A program made the position numbers and the translations under genes. This document shows positions 42,357 through 53,186 of a stretch of DNA of 64,000 nucleotides, in pieces. The notes beneath the pieces were generated by a model that had not been told where the DNA came from, did not search any database, and worked only from the letters and a program-made list of their open reading frames with translations. Source of the stretch: Cylindrotheca closterium. Lineage: Eukaryota > Bacillariophyta > Bacillariophyceae > Bacillariales > Bacillariaceae. Position 1 is the stretch's first letter; each line of letters starts with the position of its first letter. The DNA lies in NCBI GenBank assembly GCA_933822405.4, contig CAKOGP040000001.1, positions 443,083 through 507,082 of the forward strand. Direction: 5' to 3'.

Positions 42357-43352
42357 ATGCTGTTTGGGTTACCTCGATTGACTATACCAAAGAGCTGGAT
42401 CTCAAGCTTTGCTTGCAGCTACGTTTCTCTGTCACATTGTACAGTGACAAAGCACATTGTTCTTGGAACAACAACGAGACATTCCTCTATCTGGACTTCT
42501 TGTCGAACACTTGCCAACAAGATAGGACAAGAAAACCTTGAAGAATCGATCGTCTTTTCATCTGAGAAAATGGAAGTCATTCATTTGCACAAAACGGTGG
42601 AATCAACACAAGAGGAAGCCAAACGAATCCTACAAGAACGCATCTCGAAACAGGAAGATACTTCTTCTAAACTATTACCCACTATGATTGCCGTTCTTGC
42701 CGATGGACAAACGAAAGGCCGTGGAACATCTGGTCGCTCTTGGGTCACAACACAAGGTAATTTGTTCTTGACATGTGCCTTTGCGGTGGAGCAAATTCCA
42801 CTTTCCAAAATCACCATGCTGCCACTAGGTTGTGAAATTGTCATTGCTGATCAATTGGCCTTGCACTGCTCGCGGACCAAACCTACCCTCAAGTGGCCCA
42901 ACGATGTCTTGTTGGATGAAATGAAAGTGGCAGGGACTTTGATTGAAAACTTTACCATCCAAAACCAAACTTGGTGGTTGGTGGGGATTGGAGTCAATCT
43001 TCAATCACATCCAAAAGAGCTAGTTCAGGAACGTGAGGATGCCCTTGCCGTTCCACGATCGGCGGGGTCCTTACAAATGTTTTGCTCGAACACTATAATT
43101 CCGACCGCCCCCGAGTTGGGCGTTAGCATTGCCAATGGTCTATTGGAATTCCTAACGACGATACATTCATCTTCTAGTACTACTGATTCGATCGTTGCGA
43201 GATGGAAGATGTACGCGCAGCTGGGTGTTCCCTATACCATTCGCAATACGGGGGAGGTTGTCCACGTCAACGACATACAGCCGGATGGACAGCTGCGAGT
43301 ATTGGGAAGTAATGGACAAGAACGCTTTCTGTCAACGGATTATTTTCATTAG
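42357..43352 (+). CDS. Biotin-protein ligase
   Basis: Attaches biotin to carboxylases through biotinyl-AMP. The frame from 42357 gives 331 residues; the catalytic part starts at a second ATG at 42570 (MEVIHLHKTVESTQEEA). Signatures: GRGTSGRSWVTTQGNLFLT for the biotinyl-AMP site, KWPNDVLLDEMKVAGTLIE, and WWLVGIGVNLQSHP. A C-terminal SH3-like part ends LRVLGSNGQERFLSTDY. If the upstream ATG is used, about 70 extra residues rich in Ser/Thr could act as an organelle presequence, which would fit plastid or mitochondrial carboxylases. The retrotransposon's 5' end lies only 110 bases upstream of the first ATG. Confidence 0.92.
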   Translation: MLFGLPRLTIPKSWISSFACSYVSLSHCTVTKHIVLGTTTRHSSIWTSCRTLANKIGQENLEESIVFSSEKMEVIHLHKTVESTQEEAKRILQERISKQEDTSSKLLPTMIAVLADGQTKGRGTSGRSWVTTQGNLFLTCAFAVEQIPLSKITMLPLGCEIVIADQLALHCSRTKPTLKWPNDVLLDEMKVAGTLIENFTIQNQTWWLVGIGVNLQSHPKELVQEREDALAVPRSAGSLQMFCSNTIIPTAPELGVSIANGLLEFLTTIHSSSSTTDSIVARWKMYAQLGVPYTIRNTGEVVHVNDIQPDGQLRVLGSNGQERFLSTDYFH

Positions 43353-43458
43353 CTCGGAACGAATCCGAGTGCTCATTCTTATTTCATTATTATTATCATA
43401 CATACCACATGCCACTTGGCCGCCAAACCCTGCAAGGCGCCTAAGGCAATGCCAGTCC

Positions 43459-45977
43459 CTAGTATATGAGAGGGGCATTGCCTGCTGCGTACGGAGAGGC
43501 ATTGTCTGCTCCATACGATCTGGGCGAGCCACCCAATTGTGCTCCGATGGGGGGTCCAACGATAGTCATGCCTTCGAGATTAATCTCTTTTTGTGGTCTC
43601 CAAGGGGATTCCCGTCTGGTTCGAATCAGCTTGTGGAAGTAGACAATGACCGTGGCCAACGATGCACATACTAGTACGCTGAATGTAAGGAGAACTCCTT
43701 GTCCTACTGTCATTCGAGATCCATACTTTTGCCTCCTCCAAGTCTTGGCATTGAAGATATTGCCATCAGTGATGATGTGGCCTTCGCTGTCAAATGTTCC
43801 TGAATTGATGTTATTGATAAATGTGCAGTATCTGGCTTCGATATCAAGTTCATATCGAGTCTGAAAAGGAGGGGGGGGAAAGTGAGGTGCAATTAGTATC
43901 GCCTTTATAGGTAAATCAATTCTGACAATGCAGTACTTACCATGTACTGAGAGTATGTCGAATAACTCTTTAAGTTTTTGTTACATTGCGCACTAGCACT
44001 GTAGAGCGTGGAACACATGGCTACAATTCCATCTTCATCAGTGTCAGGGGCCTGAACGTATGTGGAGTAGTAATTCGCATTGGATCCATAGGCTTTCTGG
44101 TTTCCGCCATAGCCGCTGAACTGGTCGTCATTACCGTCACCGTATTGTTGGTTGTATTGCTGGTATTCATCGCTGTATTGATAGCTCGCCGAGCCATCAG
44201 CGTTATAGCTCTTGTAGTAACCCGATTGCTTGCTTGCAAAGTTGTCGTCGTTATACTTATCAGCTCCCTGGTTGTTTCCACTATATCCTGAGGCTTCTGT
44301 CATACCATCGCAAGAAAGACATTCCTCTGGAAGCTGAAATACATTTGTATCGTCAAAATCAAAGCCGAGCACTTTGGAAACGGACACCTGATCACCAATG
44401 TAGTCGGCGCAGTTCTCATCAGAGAAAACTCCAAGTGTCAAATGGTAGTGATCGTCGGAACAGTGGGGTCCAATGTAAAACATGACACCTTGTTGTTCTT
44501 CGTCATAATATTGGTAACGCTTGTACTTGTATTTGACATATTCTTCGTCACCGTTTTGAACTGTCTGGACGTTCTTCTCCTTGACAAAGGAGAAACTCTC
44601 GAATGGAGTACAGCTCATAAAGTCTGTGTTGGCGGACGTTGTTTGATTCTTGACGTTACCATGTAGCTCAGTACAGTACTTGTAGTAATCACCACACACA
44701 TCGCTATCGCAAGGTGGGTAATCCATTTGGTTTTGCTCATCACAATCATTCAAGTGCGAACAATCGTAGTCCTGATAATTTCCTTCGTATTGGTTCTTTT
44801 TGCAATTTTTAATGGCAGACTCAATTTCTTCATCATATTGATAGAACAGTCCATCCTTCCAGTATCCTTCAGTAAACTCTCCATTAGACCAGTACCCATT
44901 TCCATCGTACATGGACTTGGAGTAAGTCGTACCAGCACTGTTGTCAGATTGACCTCCATTGGCACTGTTGTAGTCATAGTACAACTTTCTGTTTCCATCG
45001 GAGGTTTGGTAGCTGCTACTCTGCAAGCCGTTTCCATTATTATAAACCGTATCGTAGTTGTTCTTGCTGTTTGAATTGCTGTTCGCATAGGAGCTCTGAC
45101 TGTTACTGTTCTGGCTCATGGACTCCATTGTTTTCTCGAAATAGCACTGTTGTAGAACTTCAGTCGCTTCGAGCTGTACTTCGCTGTCACATGTCAAACA
45201 ATACTCACAATATTCTTCATAGCGCTGCGAATAGTATTCCATGATTGATTCCAGATAAGACTCCATTTCTACGACGTACTCTCCGTAGTTCTTGGAGCAA
45301 CCCATAAGGGAGTACTTGTTGCAGCTGTCAGCTGGACATAATCGGAAGGTGACATAGGTCTGCGTCTTGAAAGGATCAAGTGTTGTACTCTGCATTGCAT
45401 AATATTCGTCAAAACTCTTAATTGATGCACATCCAGCATACTTGAAGGATCTGGAACTCATGTCGAAATCGCCATTGTACTCAGACGCCCAGTTTCCGCC
45501 CCAATTTCCATCTGCTCCTTCGTAGTTGCTGCTATCATATCCCTTGTTGTTGAGATACTTTCCATTAACCCCTTGACCGTTCCATTGTCCATTGCTGTAG
45601 CTTCCCCCGTCGTTCATTTGCACGTTATTGTAGTTGTAATCTCCTCCGTACTTGTAATCATTCTGATATTGATATTCACTTTGCCATCCGTAAGATTGTC
45701 CCCCATTCTGCTGCTGAGACTGCTGAGACTGCTGATACCCCCCTTGATTATTGGAAAGCTTACGTGCCTTCTTCATGATGCTTTCTCGAAGTTTGCGCTG
45801 CCTTTCTTCAATATGCAGCCGGCGGCGGCCCATTTTACTTCCTTGAGCAATTTTTGGGTTTGAATGCATTGCAGCCATAAATTCAAGCGTCATCTTTCGA
45901 CTCTCCCGGACAGAAGCACTGCCCGCATAAACACTTGGTAGTACCGCCAATGCGGCGAGAAAAACAAAGATTCTCAT
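43459..45977 (-). CDS. Cys-rich type I membrane protein with Q/N/Y/G-rich region, copy 1
   Basis: Two exons (45977-43941 and 43860-43459) give 812 residues. Signal peptide MRIFVFLAALAVLPSVYA. Residues about 75-170 are rich in Gln, Asn, Tyr and Gly. A Cys-rich ectodomain follows: YAGCASIKSF, RLCPADSCNKYSLMGC, YGEYVVEMESYLESIMEYY, YCEYCLTC, a second repeat-rich linker, then FYIGPHCSDDHYHLTLGVFS and CLSCDGM. The last exon (134 codons) has RYCTFINNINS, one membrane helix (GVLLTFSVLVCASLATVIV) and a short tail. The next gene upstream is a paralogue. The family is not one I can name; a cell-surface or cell-wall role is inferred. Confidence 0.82.
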
Positions 45978-46317
45978 GGTCAAGAACAGGTTCTTGTTGA
46001 CTGTTGTTGTCAAGTTCCTGGTTTCGCGGAATTTGGCGATCTCCAAATATCTCCAAAATGTGGGCGCGTGCCAGACTATAATCATGCCGTTACACTGGAG
46101 CGAGCGTGTCGGCATATTCGCGGATTATTTGTATGCCTCCTGGTAATGTACGATACCGTACACTACGTGTACCAAAAATGTTCGACCTGGCTGGTGGTAG
46201 ACCTAGCTAGGTACTCACTCACATACCAGAATATCATTATGAATACAATAGTCTAACTGTTACAAGTTTTATTTAGTAGTAGCTCTTTCCCAGCAACTGA
46301 AATAAAATGTGATGAGG
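45978..46317. other. Intergenic region
   Basis: Between the two Cys-rich genes. It holds GTACGATACCGTACACTACGTGTACC near 46148, a cluster of small palindromes, and no coding signal. Confidence 0.5.
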
Positions 46318-47905
46318 CTACGCATAGGCACCTTTCTCAAAGGATCTTCCGGAAAGGATCCCTGAGTGATCTCTTCCAAGCATCGCTGGGTCAGATTTTG
46401 GATCTGTGGAATAACCGCGCCTGGGGAGCCATGGATATTTGCTTCTGCAAACCATTCGATGCAAATATGCGGCGTAAGCCCCTAGACCAGATACTAGGAG
46501 CATTGAGAATACGAGAACGTGCCGTTGACTGCCGTCCACTGTAGCTGCAGCGCGAATGTACGATCCTATACCACCACGACCGAGATAGATTTCACCAAAT
46601 TCATCGTATGAATTTGTCATGACGTTGTGAATGAAAGTGCAAACACTTTCTTCGTTGGCTTCCTGTACCTCAGACTTCAAAGTTCGAGAAACATTAGCAA
46701 TCATTTGGTTTAGTTCCAACTGTCATGACAGATTCAAAGTGCATCGCTTTTCAGACTCTTACATTAGCGTCCTCATCAAGGCCCATATACTTGTTGCACT
46801 TGGCAGCAGCTCCATAGATATCGTAGCAAACATCGTTGATACCATCTCCAGCCTGATTTGCATCGAGAACATAGCCTTCAGAAGCAACACAAGAAATGCA
46901 GTTGTTAGAGTGAAAAGGCTTCATGTAGCCGTCATCAATGTCCATGCCAAAGTAGCTGCTGATTTCCGTCAGATCTTTTGTATATTCGTTGCAGTATTCA
47001 TCTGAATACACACCGATTCCGAGTGATTTTCCATCGCTGCCACAATGGGGACCCAAATAGACATACGAGTCTCCCATGCTCACAGGGCTGCATTCAAAAT
47101 ATTCTTCCAGGTGGTATGTTTGCTCACTGTAATCCTTACATGCGGCCCGATATTTGGAACAAACCCCCGAGTATCGACAGTTACCTCCTGAATTACCATC
47201 CGTTGCGTATTCATTCCAGCCATAGTACCCATTGTTGCTGTCAGTCTTATTATGTTTTGAGTCTGGGTATAGACAAGCCTCACAGGTTTGACAGTATTCG
47301 ACGTATTGTTTGAAATATGTCTCGGACATGATTTCAAGATAATCTCCCATGGTGATCAAATAGTCTCCATATCCAGAAGAGCATCCGAGCTTGTAGTAGT
47401 TGGAACACTCGTCCTTCGGACAGAGACGGAGGGTGATGAATCGATTCATCTCGAGAACTGACCCTGCGTTATCTTCTGCTAGCTCTGAGCTATAAGTATG
47501 GATATTGGAACAGCCAATGTATTTGAGGGCATAGTTTTCCAGGTTGATTGAGTAGACAATCTGGTTTGCCTCCTGATCACCGTCATCACCCGCTGCATCA
47601 TCTCCCGTGGCATCATCTCCATCGATATCATTGGTAGCACCGTCATCTTCAACTGCGTCATCTCTAGCTTCTTCTTCGACTTGATCCAGAATACGGGGCT
47701 TCATAAATTCAGGCGCGGACATGGGTGTCGCTGCCGTGAATAGCTTTCTAGCATTGATGTAGGAGAATTGGTTCTTCTGTCTCGTCGCTTCTTCCATGTT
47801 TTGCAAAAATTCCATTCGAAAAGCTCTATCGACATTTTTTGTCGCGTTCACGGTCGTGATGACTGTGCTGCTTAGGTATAAAGCAACGACGGATGTAGTC
47901 TTCAT
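46318..47905 (-). CDS. Cys-rich type I membrane protein, copy 2
   Basis: Two exons (47905-46763 and 46719-46318) give 514 residues. It has the same layout as the gene at 43459: signal peptide, acidic linker (DDGATNDIDGDDATGDD), then YIGCSNIHTY, RLCPKDECSNYYKLGC, YGDYLITMGDYLEIM, YCQTCEAC, VYLGPHCGSDGKSLGIGVYS and CISCVAS. The final exon again has exactly 134 codons and starts at the same point of the alignment (VCTFIHNVMTN, helix VLVFSMLLVSGLGAYAAYL, then a basic tail). The Q/N/Y/G-rich region of copy 1 is replaced by the acidic linker. Clearly a tandem duplicate with diverged linkers. Confidence 0.85.
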
Positions 47906-48092
47906 TGTCGCTAGGTATCAAGTGTTTGGTTATCTCGTTTTGTGATCGTTGTGGTTTCGAGGAACGTATGACGGGCCGGAATGCAAACTACGTATCTGTA
48001 GAAAACATAGACTATTTTTATCGCACGTTTCTAAGACATCATCACAATCCAAAAGGGTACTAGTTGTAACGGTAGGGAGTCAGTCGTCTAGC

Positions 48093-49430
48093 TTATTTTA
48101 TTGCTCTTTCGCTTTCCTTCTTTTTGGTGGTGAGCATGCCACAGGCGGCGTTCTCTTCGTCTCCTCTAGTCGTACGGATGTAACACAGAATATCATGCTC
48201 TCTCAAAACGTTTTGGTACTGAATGACTTGATCCATCACTGGCTTATTATAGGTTGAAGCTGGTCCATTTGTAGCTCCGATATCATTCCAGGGTATAAGA
48301 TTGACAAATAGTTTGATATTCTTCACTTTTTGGAAGAAAGGCTGGCAGAATTCCACCAAATGTAGCGCATCTTCTTTAGAGTCATTGACTCCCCCAATAA
48401 GCGCAATTTCAAGCATTGTATTTCTCTGCCTTTTGCTTCTGCCTTGAAGCGTTGTGATGAGTCCCTCGCGAAGATCATTCATCGAGTGTCGCGTTGTTGG
48501 CACAAGTTCTTCGCGCAACTCTTGCTTAGATGCATGAACACTCCATGCTAGAGCGACCCCTGCTTCTCCAATCTTTGCGAAACACTCTGGTTCTGGAGCC
48601 ACCGTCGATATTGTGACGCGCCGTGGTGAAAGTTGATAAAGGTCTCGGTCGGCCAAAATCTTCGCCGCCTCTACTACAGATTCTGCGTTGTCTGCTGGCT
48701 CTCCTTGCCCCATGAACACAACATTGTTGATTGGGAAGACATCATTGAGACGACACACTTTGATTCCCAAGTGCATTTGAGCCAGGATCTCAGAAGTTGA
48801 TAGGTTTCTGTACTTTCCCATGCGACCGGTCGCACAGAACGTACAAGCCTGTCGACATCCAACCTGGGATGATATGCAAAGTGTCGACTTTCCTTGATCA
48901 TCCCATGGGATGATCACAGATTCAACCTCCAGTCCGTCTTTTAGAAGTTTGATGAGCATCTTCGTTGTGCCATCAGGCGCAATGCTGAGCTTCGATAATT
49001 GTGCAATCTCGTCCTCAATGGATGCAAAGTGTTGATTCAACAAATTGATTGCATCCTTACCCAAGGGATTTGTGAGACTGATTTCAGACATGGAATCTTC
49101 GATTTTTTGTCGAGACCAACTCTTGAGCCCCAAGCTTTCGTCGTATTCTGACTCCAAAGAATCTTCGTTTAATGACGAATAGTACCATACTGGATCGACC
49201 CCCAAACGCAAAGCCTCCCAACAGTTTTGAGATCTTCCTTTCCCATTCAAGATATTTGACAGCTCATCTGTGTTGCAACAGAGAGGTGATTTCAGCTCGG
49301 GTGCTGATTGCAGAGCCTTTTCACTCTCAACAGCATTGGTTGGTGGAGAAAGAGAAAAGCCACATGCCCCGTCAAAGCCAAAGGTGGCCAGGACGAAAAC
49401 TGTCTGCCATATTATTCTCATGGACGTCAT
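48093..49430 (-). CDS. rlmN: RlmN-family radical SAM methyltransferase, plastid type
   Basis: Single-exon protein of 445 residues; a second ATG is at 49421. The N-terminus is a signal peptide ending GACG|FSLSPP, the plastid signature. RlmN methylates C2 of adenine 2503 in 23S rRNA (and some tRNAs). Radical SAM cluster ligands are CRQACTFC; other motifs are VVFMGQGEPADN, RRVTISTVAPEP, WSVHASKQELREELVP, EIALIGGVNDS, LIPWND and the catalytic Cys near the end (ENAACGML). All three functions (cluster, SAM site, methyl-carrying Cys) are present, so it should be active, probably on plastid rRNA. Spacing to the gene at 49551 is short (120 bases), both on the minus strand. Confidence 0.92.
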   Translation of the reverse strand: MTSMRIIWQTVFVLATFGFDGACGFSLSPPTNAVESEKALQSAPELKSPLCCNTDELSNILNGKGRSQNCWEALRLGVDPVWYYSSLNEDSLESEYDESLGLKSWSRQKIEDSMSEISLTNPLGKDAINLLNQHFASIEDEIAQLSKLSIAPDGTTKMLIKLLKDGLEVESVIIPWDDQGKSTLCISSQVGCRQACTFCATGRMGKYRNLSTSEILAQMHLGIKVCRLNDVFPINNVVFMGQGEPADNAESVVEAAKILADRDLYQLSPRRVTISTVAPEPECFAKIGEAGVALAWSVHASKQELREELVPTTRHSMNDLREGLITTLQGRSKRQRNTMLEIALIGGVNDSKEDALHLVEFCQPFFQKVKNIKLFVNLIPWNDIGATNGPASTYNKPVMDQVIQYQNVLREHDILCYIRTTRGDEENAACGMLTTKKKESERAIK

Positions 49431-49550
49431 ATTGTTGCTTCTCTCTCTTGTGTGATGATGGCCTCGGTGGCTTTTGCGAAATTCGATAGCGAAGAATATT
49501 GGTAAGGGAAACGGACGAACAGACAGACAAACGATTCTATTTTCTTGATT

Positions 49551-50760
49551 TTATGGTCGTTCGAACCAGACACCTTCCTCTCGGTTGATGAACTCTGTGA
49601 ACATGACCTTAAGTTCCTCATCCTCACCAAAGTCCTTTTGGAATTGCTCTGGATCACTGGGTTCACCAATGCAAAAGATACTTGTACCGCTTCCAGACAT
49701 CATGACATGCTTGAACCCATCAACTGCCTTCAGCTTCTCCTTTAGTTGACCCAACTCTGGGACACATCGAAAGGCTGGAGGCTCCAAATCATTGATATAA
49801 TACTCTCCCGATACAACGTCTACACTTTCGGCCTTCAAGAATTCTGGTAGCAACACTTCGTCGGCGTCCAATTTGCTCAGTTCACCGTAGTCTAATGCTT
49901 TGAACACAGATGGTGTTGACAATCCCACATTTGGCTTCACAATGCATAGCTTTGTTCCAGCTTCCAAAAGTGGATCAGTTGGCGTCATGATTTCTCCTCT
50001 TCCTGTGCAGTAAGCTGTTCCTCGACTTAGGAAGAAAGTGATGTCACTGCCCAATGCTCCCGACCATTCAATCATCTGTAGTACAGTAGAGGTGTGTTGC
50101 GTATTCGTCAGTACACATTGTCGCATTCCAAAAGAGTCAGATTGATTAGTTCATACTTACTTGTTCCAAAGATGCAGGTTTACCCATCAATTCGTTGGCT
50201 CCCCACATGGCAGTCGCAGCATTGGCAGAGCCACCGCCCAAACCGGCTTGGGCAGGGACTTGCTTGATCAAGTTGGCATCAAAATACTGTTTGATTCCAG
50301 TCTTTTCTCGCATAAGCTCCAAGGCTCTCAAAACGAGGTTGGACATGTCGGTCGGCACCCCCTTCATATTGCATGAGAATGCGTCTTTTGTGGCATCGCC
50401 GTCCAACTTTTTCAACTCCAACGTATCACCATAACCGACGGCTTGAAATAGACTGGCGAGATCATGGAATCCATCTTCACGTTTGCGAATGATTCGAAGA
50501 AATAGATTGATTTTGCAAGGGCTGAATAGTGTCATAGCGTCGCTCCCTCCCGCGATGGCATCTTCGAATCCTCTAGATTGGATCCACTTGGTACGAGATG
50601 CCTTCTTTTGGGCCGCTCTACTTGCTTCAAGACGAGTGTTTGATACAGCATGTTGTTGCCGTTGTTGCCGTTGTTGTTGTTGTAGAGTTAGAGACGGTCC
50701 CGCAAATCCAAAGGAAGAGCCAATTTGGAGGAATGATGCGAGTAGTAAAAGTCCTCTCAT
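49551..50760 (-). CDS. ispE: 4-diphosphocytidyl-2-C-methyl-D-erythritol kinase (IspE), plastid
   Basis: GHMP kinase of the plastid MEP pathway to isoprenoids. Two exons (50760-50161 and 50075-49551) give 374 residues. The presequence ends SSFG|FAGPS, the plastid-import signature, then a Gln-rich stretch. Motifs: CKINLFLRIIRKREDGFHDL, the ATP-binding loop PAQAGLGGGSANAATA, across the intron EQ-MIEWSGALGSDITFFL, GTAYCTGRGE, and the C-terminal loop KHVMMSGSGTSIFCIGE. Both GHMP loops and the GSD site are intact, so it should be active. Carotenoid, phytol and quinone supply depends on this pathway in diatoms. Confidence 0.94.
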
Positions 50761-51178
50761 TGTTTCGGTTGTTGATTGGCGTCAAAGAGTTGAAAAATCA
50801 TCTTTTGTTGGCAATTTTGATGTTCCAACTCATCATCTCCGGGTTTCTTTGGAACAAACAGAGTCCCAAATCGTGTCTTGTGGGGGTGGATTTGAATCTC
50901 ATTGGGTCTAATGAAGCCCCCTTGTTCAAATCCTGCCGCCACTCTTTGAAAATTCCCTGTATGTAGAACATACGGTAAGGTACTAGGCGTGGGTAATGTT
51001 TTGGACGCGCAGGTCCGTTGGGTTTGAAAAATATGGCCACATTTCTTGTCTCAGTTGATTTGAATGGAAACAACTCCAAAGCTGTGAATAAAATTTGCTT
51101 GATTGGCGCCATTCCTGTACGAGAACCTGTCAAATCCAACAACTCTTTGTTTCCACAATCCTTATATTCTGAAATAAT
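50761..51178. other. Divergent intergenic region with weak minus-strand frame
   Basis: Between ispE and the CAP10 gene. A minus-strand frame (50798-51142) and a second one ending near 50757 could be joined into a small protein, but no splice pair keeps frame convincingly and no family is recognised. I do not call a gene. Confidence 0.4.
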
Positions 51179-52795
51179 ATGAGGTCAACCTTTGCCTCGA
51201 CAGTCTTCTTTTCGACGCTGCTGTGGACAAGTCAGTGTACTACAGCAAGAAGACAAGATACTGACATAGAAAGCGACAGCGTGGAGAGACAGAGACATTA
51301 TTCACATCCGAGTAATGATGTCGGAGAAGAAGATGAAACCTATCCAATCAAAACGAAAAAGACAGTGGCTAGATTACGAAAGCCCAAGACAGTAAAGACC
51401 AACGTTACAAAACCAGAGAAAGTACTGACTTCAAAAGATCACCGCTATTCACCAGCTCGAGCAATACGAGATGTAGGAAGCATAATACATGTCCCACCAA
51501 CAACTAGAGCCAATCGTTTTCCTTCTGTGGAACAACGTATCAAGTTATACATGAGCAATTGGTATAGTCCACCTTGCGATGATGCAAGAGATCAATTTGT
51601 GCGCTATGAATATAACAGTGAGTCTGATGGCAGCGAGTGGAAAACCTTGCACTTGGAAGCCATGTCACATGAAGGGCTTGTCAATGGAACCCTGACTGAA
51701 CTTCATATCAAAAGCATCGTGGAGCCGGATACTTTGTTCTATATGGACAAGGAGACGATGCAATTCTGTGCTCGAGACGAAATTGGTGACCCTGAAATTG
51801 AGGTCATGTTATCCCCCAGAGATCAAGTGTTGAGTGAACGCGTAATGGCATCCACAATGCAAATGTATTGCTATGATATTAAAAAGCTCATGCTACCGGC
51901 ACTGCTACACGTCGACTGGGAAAGGGAGGGCACAGACAAAGAAGCTCCTCCGACACTTTTGCAGTTTGGAGATAATAAGAACTCTCATGGTCACGGTACC
52001 ATTGCATTTCCTCATTTGAAGAAGTTTCGCTCTGCAGTTGCATCGCAAAAAGATTTGGATCGAGTGACTTCGGTTGAATGCCATAACAAGCCGAGAGAAA
52101 TGTTAAACGCAGTTCATGGGAATCAAGTCTTTCAGCCCATTGTATGGAAGTTAGCAACACATCGCCACTTTGGGTATCTGTCGAGAATACAGCATTGGGA
52201 TACCCCATGGAGTGAAAAGATGGATAAGGCGATCTTTCGAGGTCAACTTACAGGCGCAAAGGACAATTATCTTCGACACGAGTCCGACTTTTACAATTGT
52301 ATGCACATGAACCGATGCAAACTTGTTTATGAACACGCGAACTCAACCCTTTTAGATGCCAAGTTGACATCCACAAGAAGGAGATTGCCCGATGTCTTGA
52401 ATGGAGTCGAATTGGTAACCGTAAAGTCCTACCCAGACGCATTGCTCAAGTACAAGGGATTAGTGATGATTGAAGGGAATGATGTTGCATCAGGACTCAA
52501 GTGGGCGCTCTTGTCTCAGTCGGTAGTCCTTATGCCTGTGCCGAAACACACTTCATGGGCAATGGAGGAATTGCTTGAACCATGGGTGCACTATGTACCC
52601 TTGGATGACGATGCTTCCAATGTGGAAGAATTGATGCAATGGGTAATTGATCACGATGCGGAAGCTCAAAAAATCGCAGAGCGGGCAACTTTGTGGATGG
52701 AGGATTTGGTCTTTCATCCAGATGCCGCAGAAGATGATCGATTGATCCAGGAAGAAATTATGCGGCGTTATCAAGCACACTTTGCTCCTATTTGA
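51179..52795 (+). CDS. CAP10-domain (GT90) glycosyltransferase
   Basis: Single-exon protein of 538 residues. The N-terminus MRSTFASTVFFSTLLWTSQC is a signal peptide or signal anchor, then about 80 charged residues. The C-terminal half is a CAP10 domain: WSEKMDKAIFRGQLTGAK, YKGLVMIEGNDVASGLKWAL, LMPVPKHTSWAMEELLEPW, HYVPLDDDASNVEELMQWV. CAP10/GT90 enzymes transfer glucose or xylose to proteins (POGLUT, KDELC) or xylose to fungal capsule. Location in the ER/Golgi lumen is likely. The sugar and acceptor are unknown. The 5' region is shared with the divergent ispE gene. Confidence 0.9.
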   Translation: MRSTFASTVFFSTLLWTSQCTTARRQDTDIESDSVERQRHYSHPSNDVGEEDETYPIKTKKTVARLRKPKTVKTNVTKPEKVLTSKDHRYSPARAIRDVGSIIHVPPTTRANRFPSVEQRIKLYMSNWYSPPCDDARDQFVRYEYNSESDGSEWKTLHLEAMSHEGLVNGTLTELHIKSIVEPDTLFYMDKETMQFCARDEIGDPEIEVMLSPRDQVLSERVMASTMQMYCYDIKKLMLPALLHVDWEREGTDKEAPPTLLQFGDNKNSHGHGTIAFPHLKKFRSAVASQKDLDRVTSVECHNKPREMLNAVHGNQVFQPIVWKLATHRHFGYLSRIQHWDTPWSEKMDKAIFRGQLTGAKDNYLRHESDFYNCMHMNRCKLVYEHANSTLLDAKLTSTRRRLPDVLNGVELVTVKSYPDALLKYKGLVMIEGNDVASGLKWALLSQSVVLMPVPKHTSWAMEELLEPWVHYVPLDDDASNVEELMQWVIDHDAEAQKIAERATLWMEDLVFHPDAAEDDRLIQEEIMRRYQAHFAPI

Positions 52796-53186
52796 GTCGA
52801 AGAGAACAGGCAGCCCATCCATGCCTATTTGCTTTTGATTATGAATATCAAAACTCCTTACATTTCATAAAACTATTATTTTATTAATAACGCATATTTA
52901 TTATATACAATGATGTCTTCAATAAGCTTTCAATGCATGGAAGTTGAGAACGAGCTGCTGTACAGTCTGGGTACACGGTACCTGATGCCTGGTAGCGGTA
53001 CAGTACAGGAGAGCAAATTGAAGTAGTCGGATTGATCATTCTCTGAACTGTCTGTTCGTCGCGTCGCTGCAAAAACACGTCCGAACGAAGGCGTGGTGAG
53101 GAGTGTGATGAAATTTGGAAGAAGGGGTTTCAAGCTTTTCGCCCTTGCAGAATCATCGTCGCCCTGAGAGTGCTAGATACTAAAAC
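52796..53186. other. Intergenic region
   Basis: A/T-rich start with TTTATTAATAA words after the CAP10 gene, then GGTACACGGTACC and GTAGCGGTACAGTAC. No gene seen. Confidence 0.5.

Noticed and set aside
50798..51142. Possible small minus-strand gene between ispE and CAP10
   Set aside because: No recognised family and no splice pair that joins the two frames cleanly.
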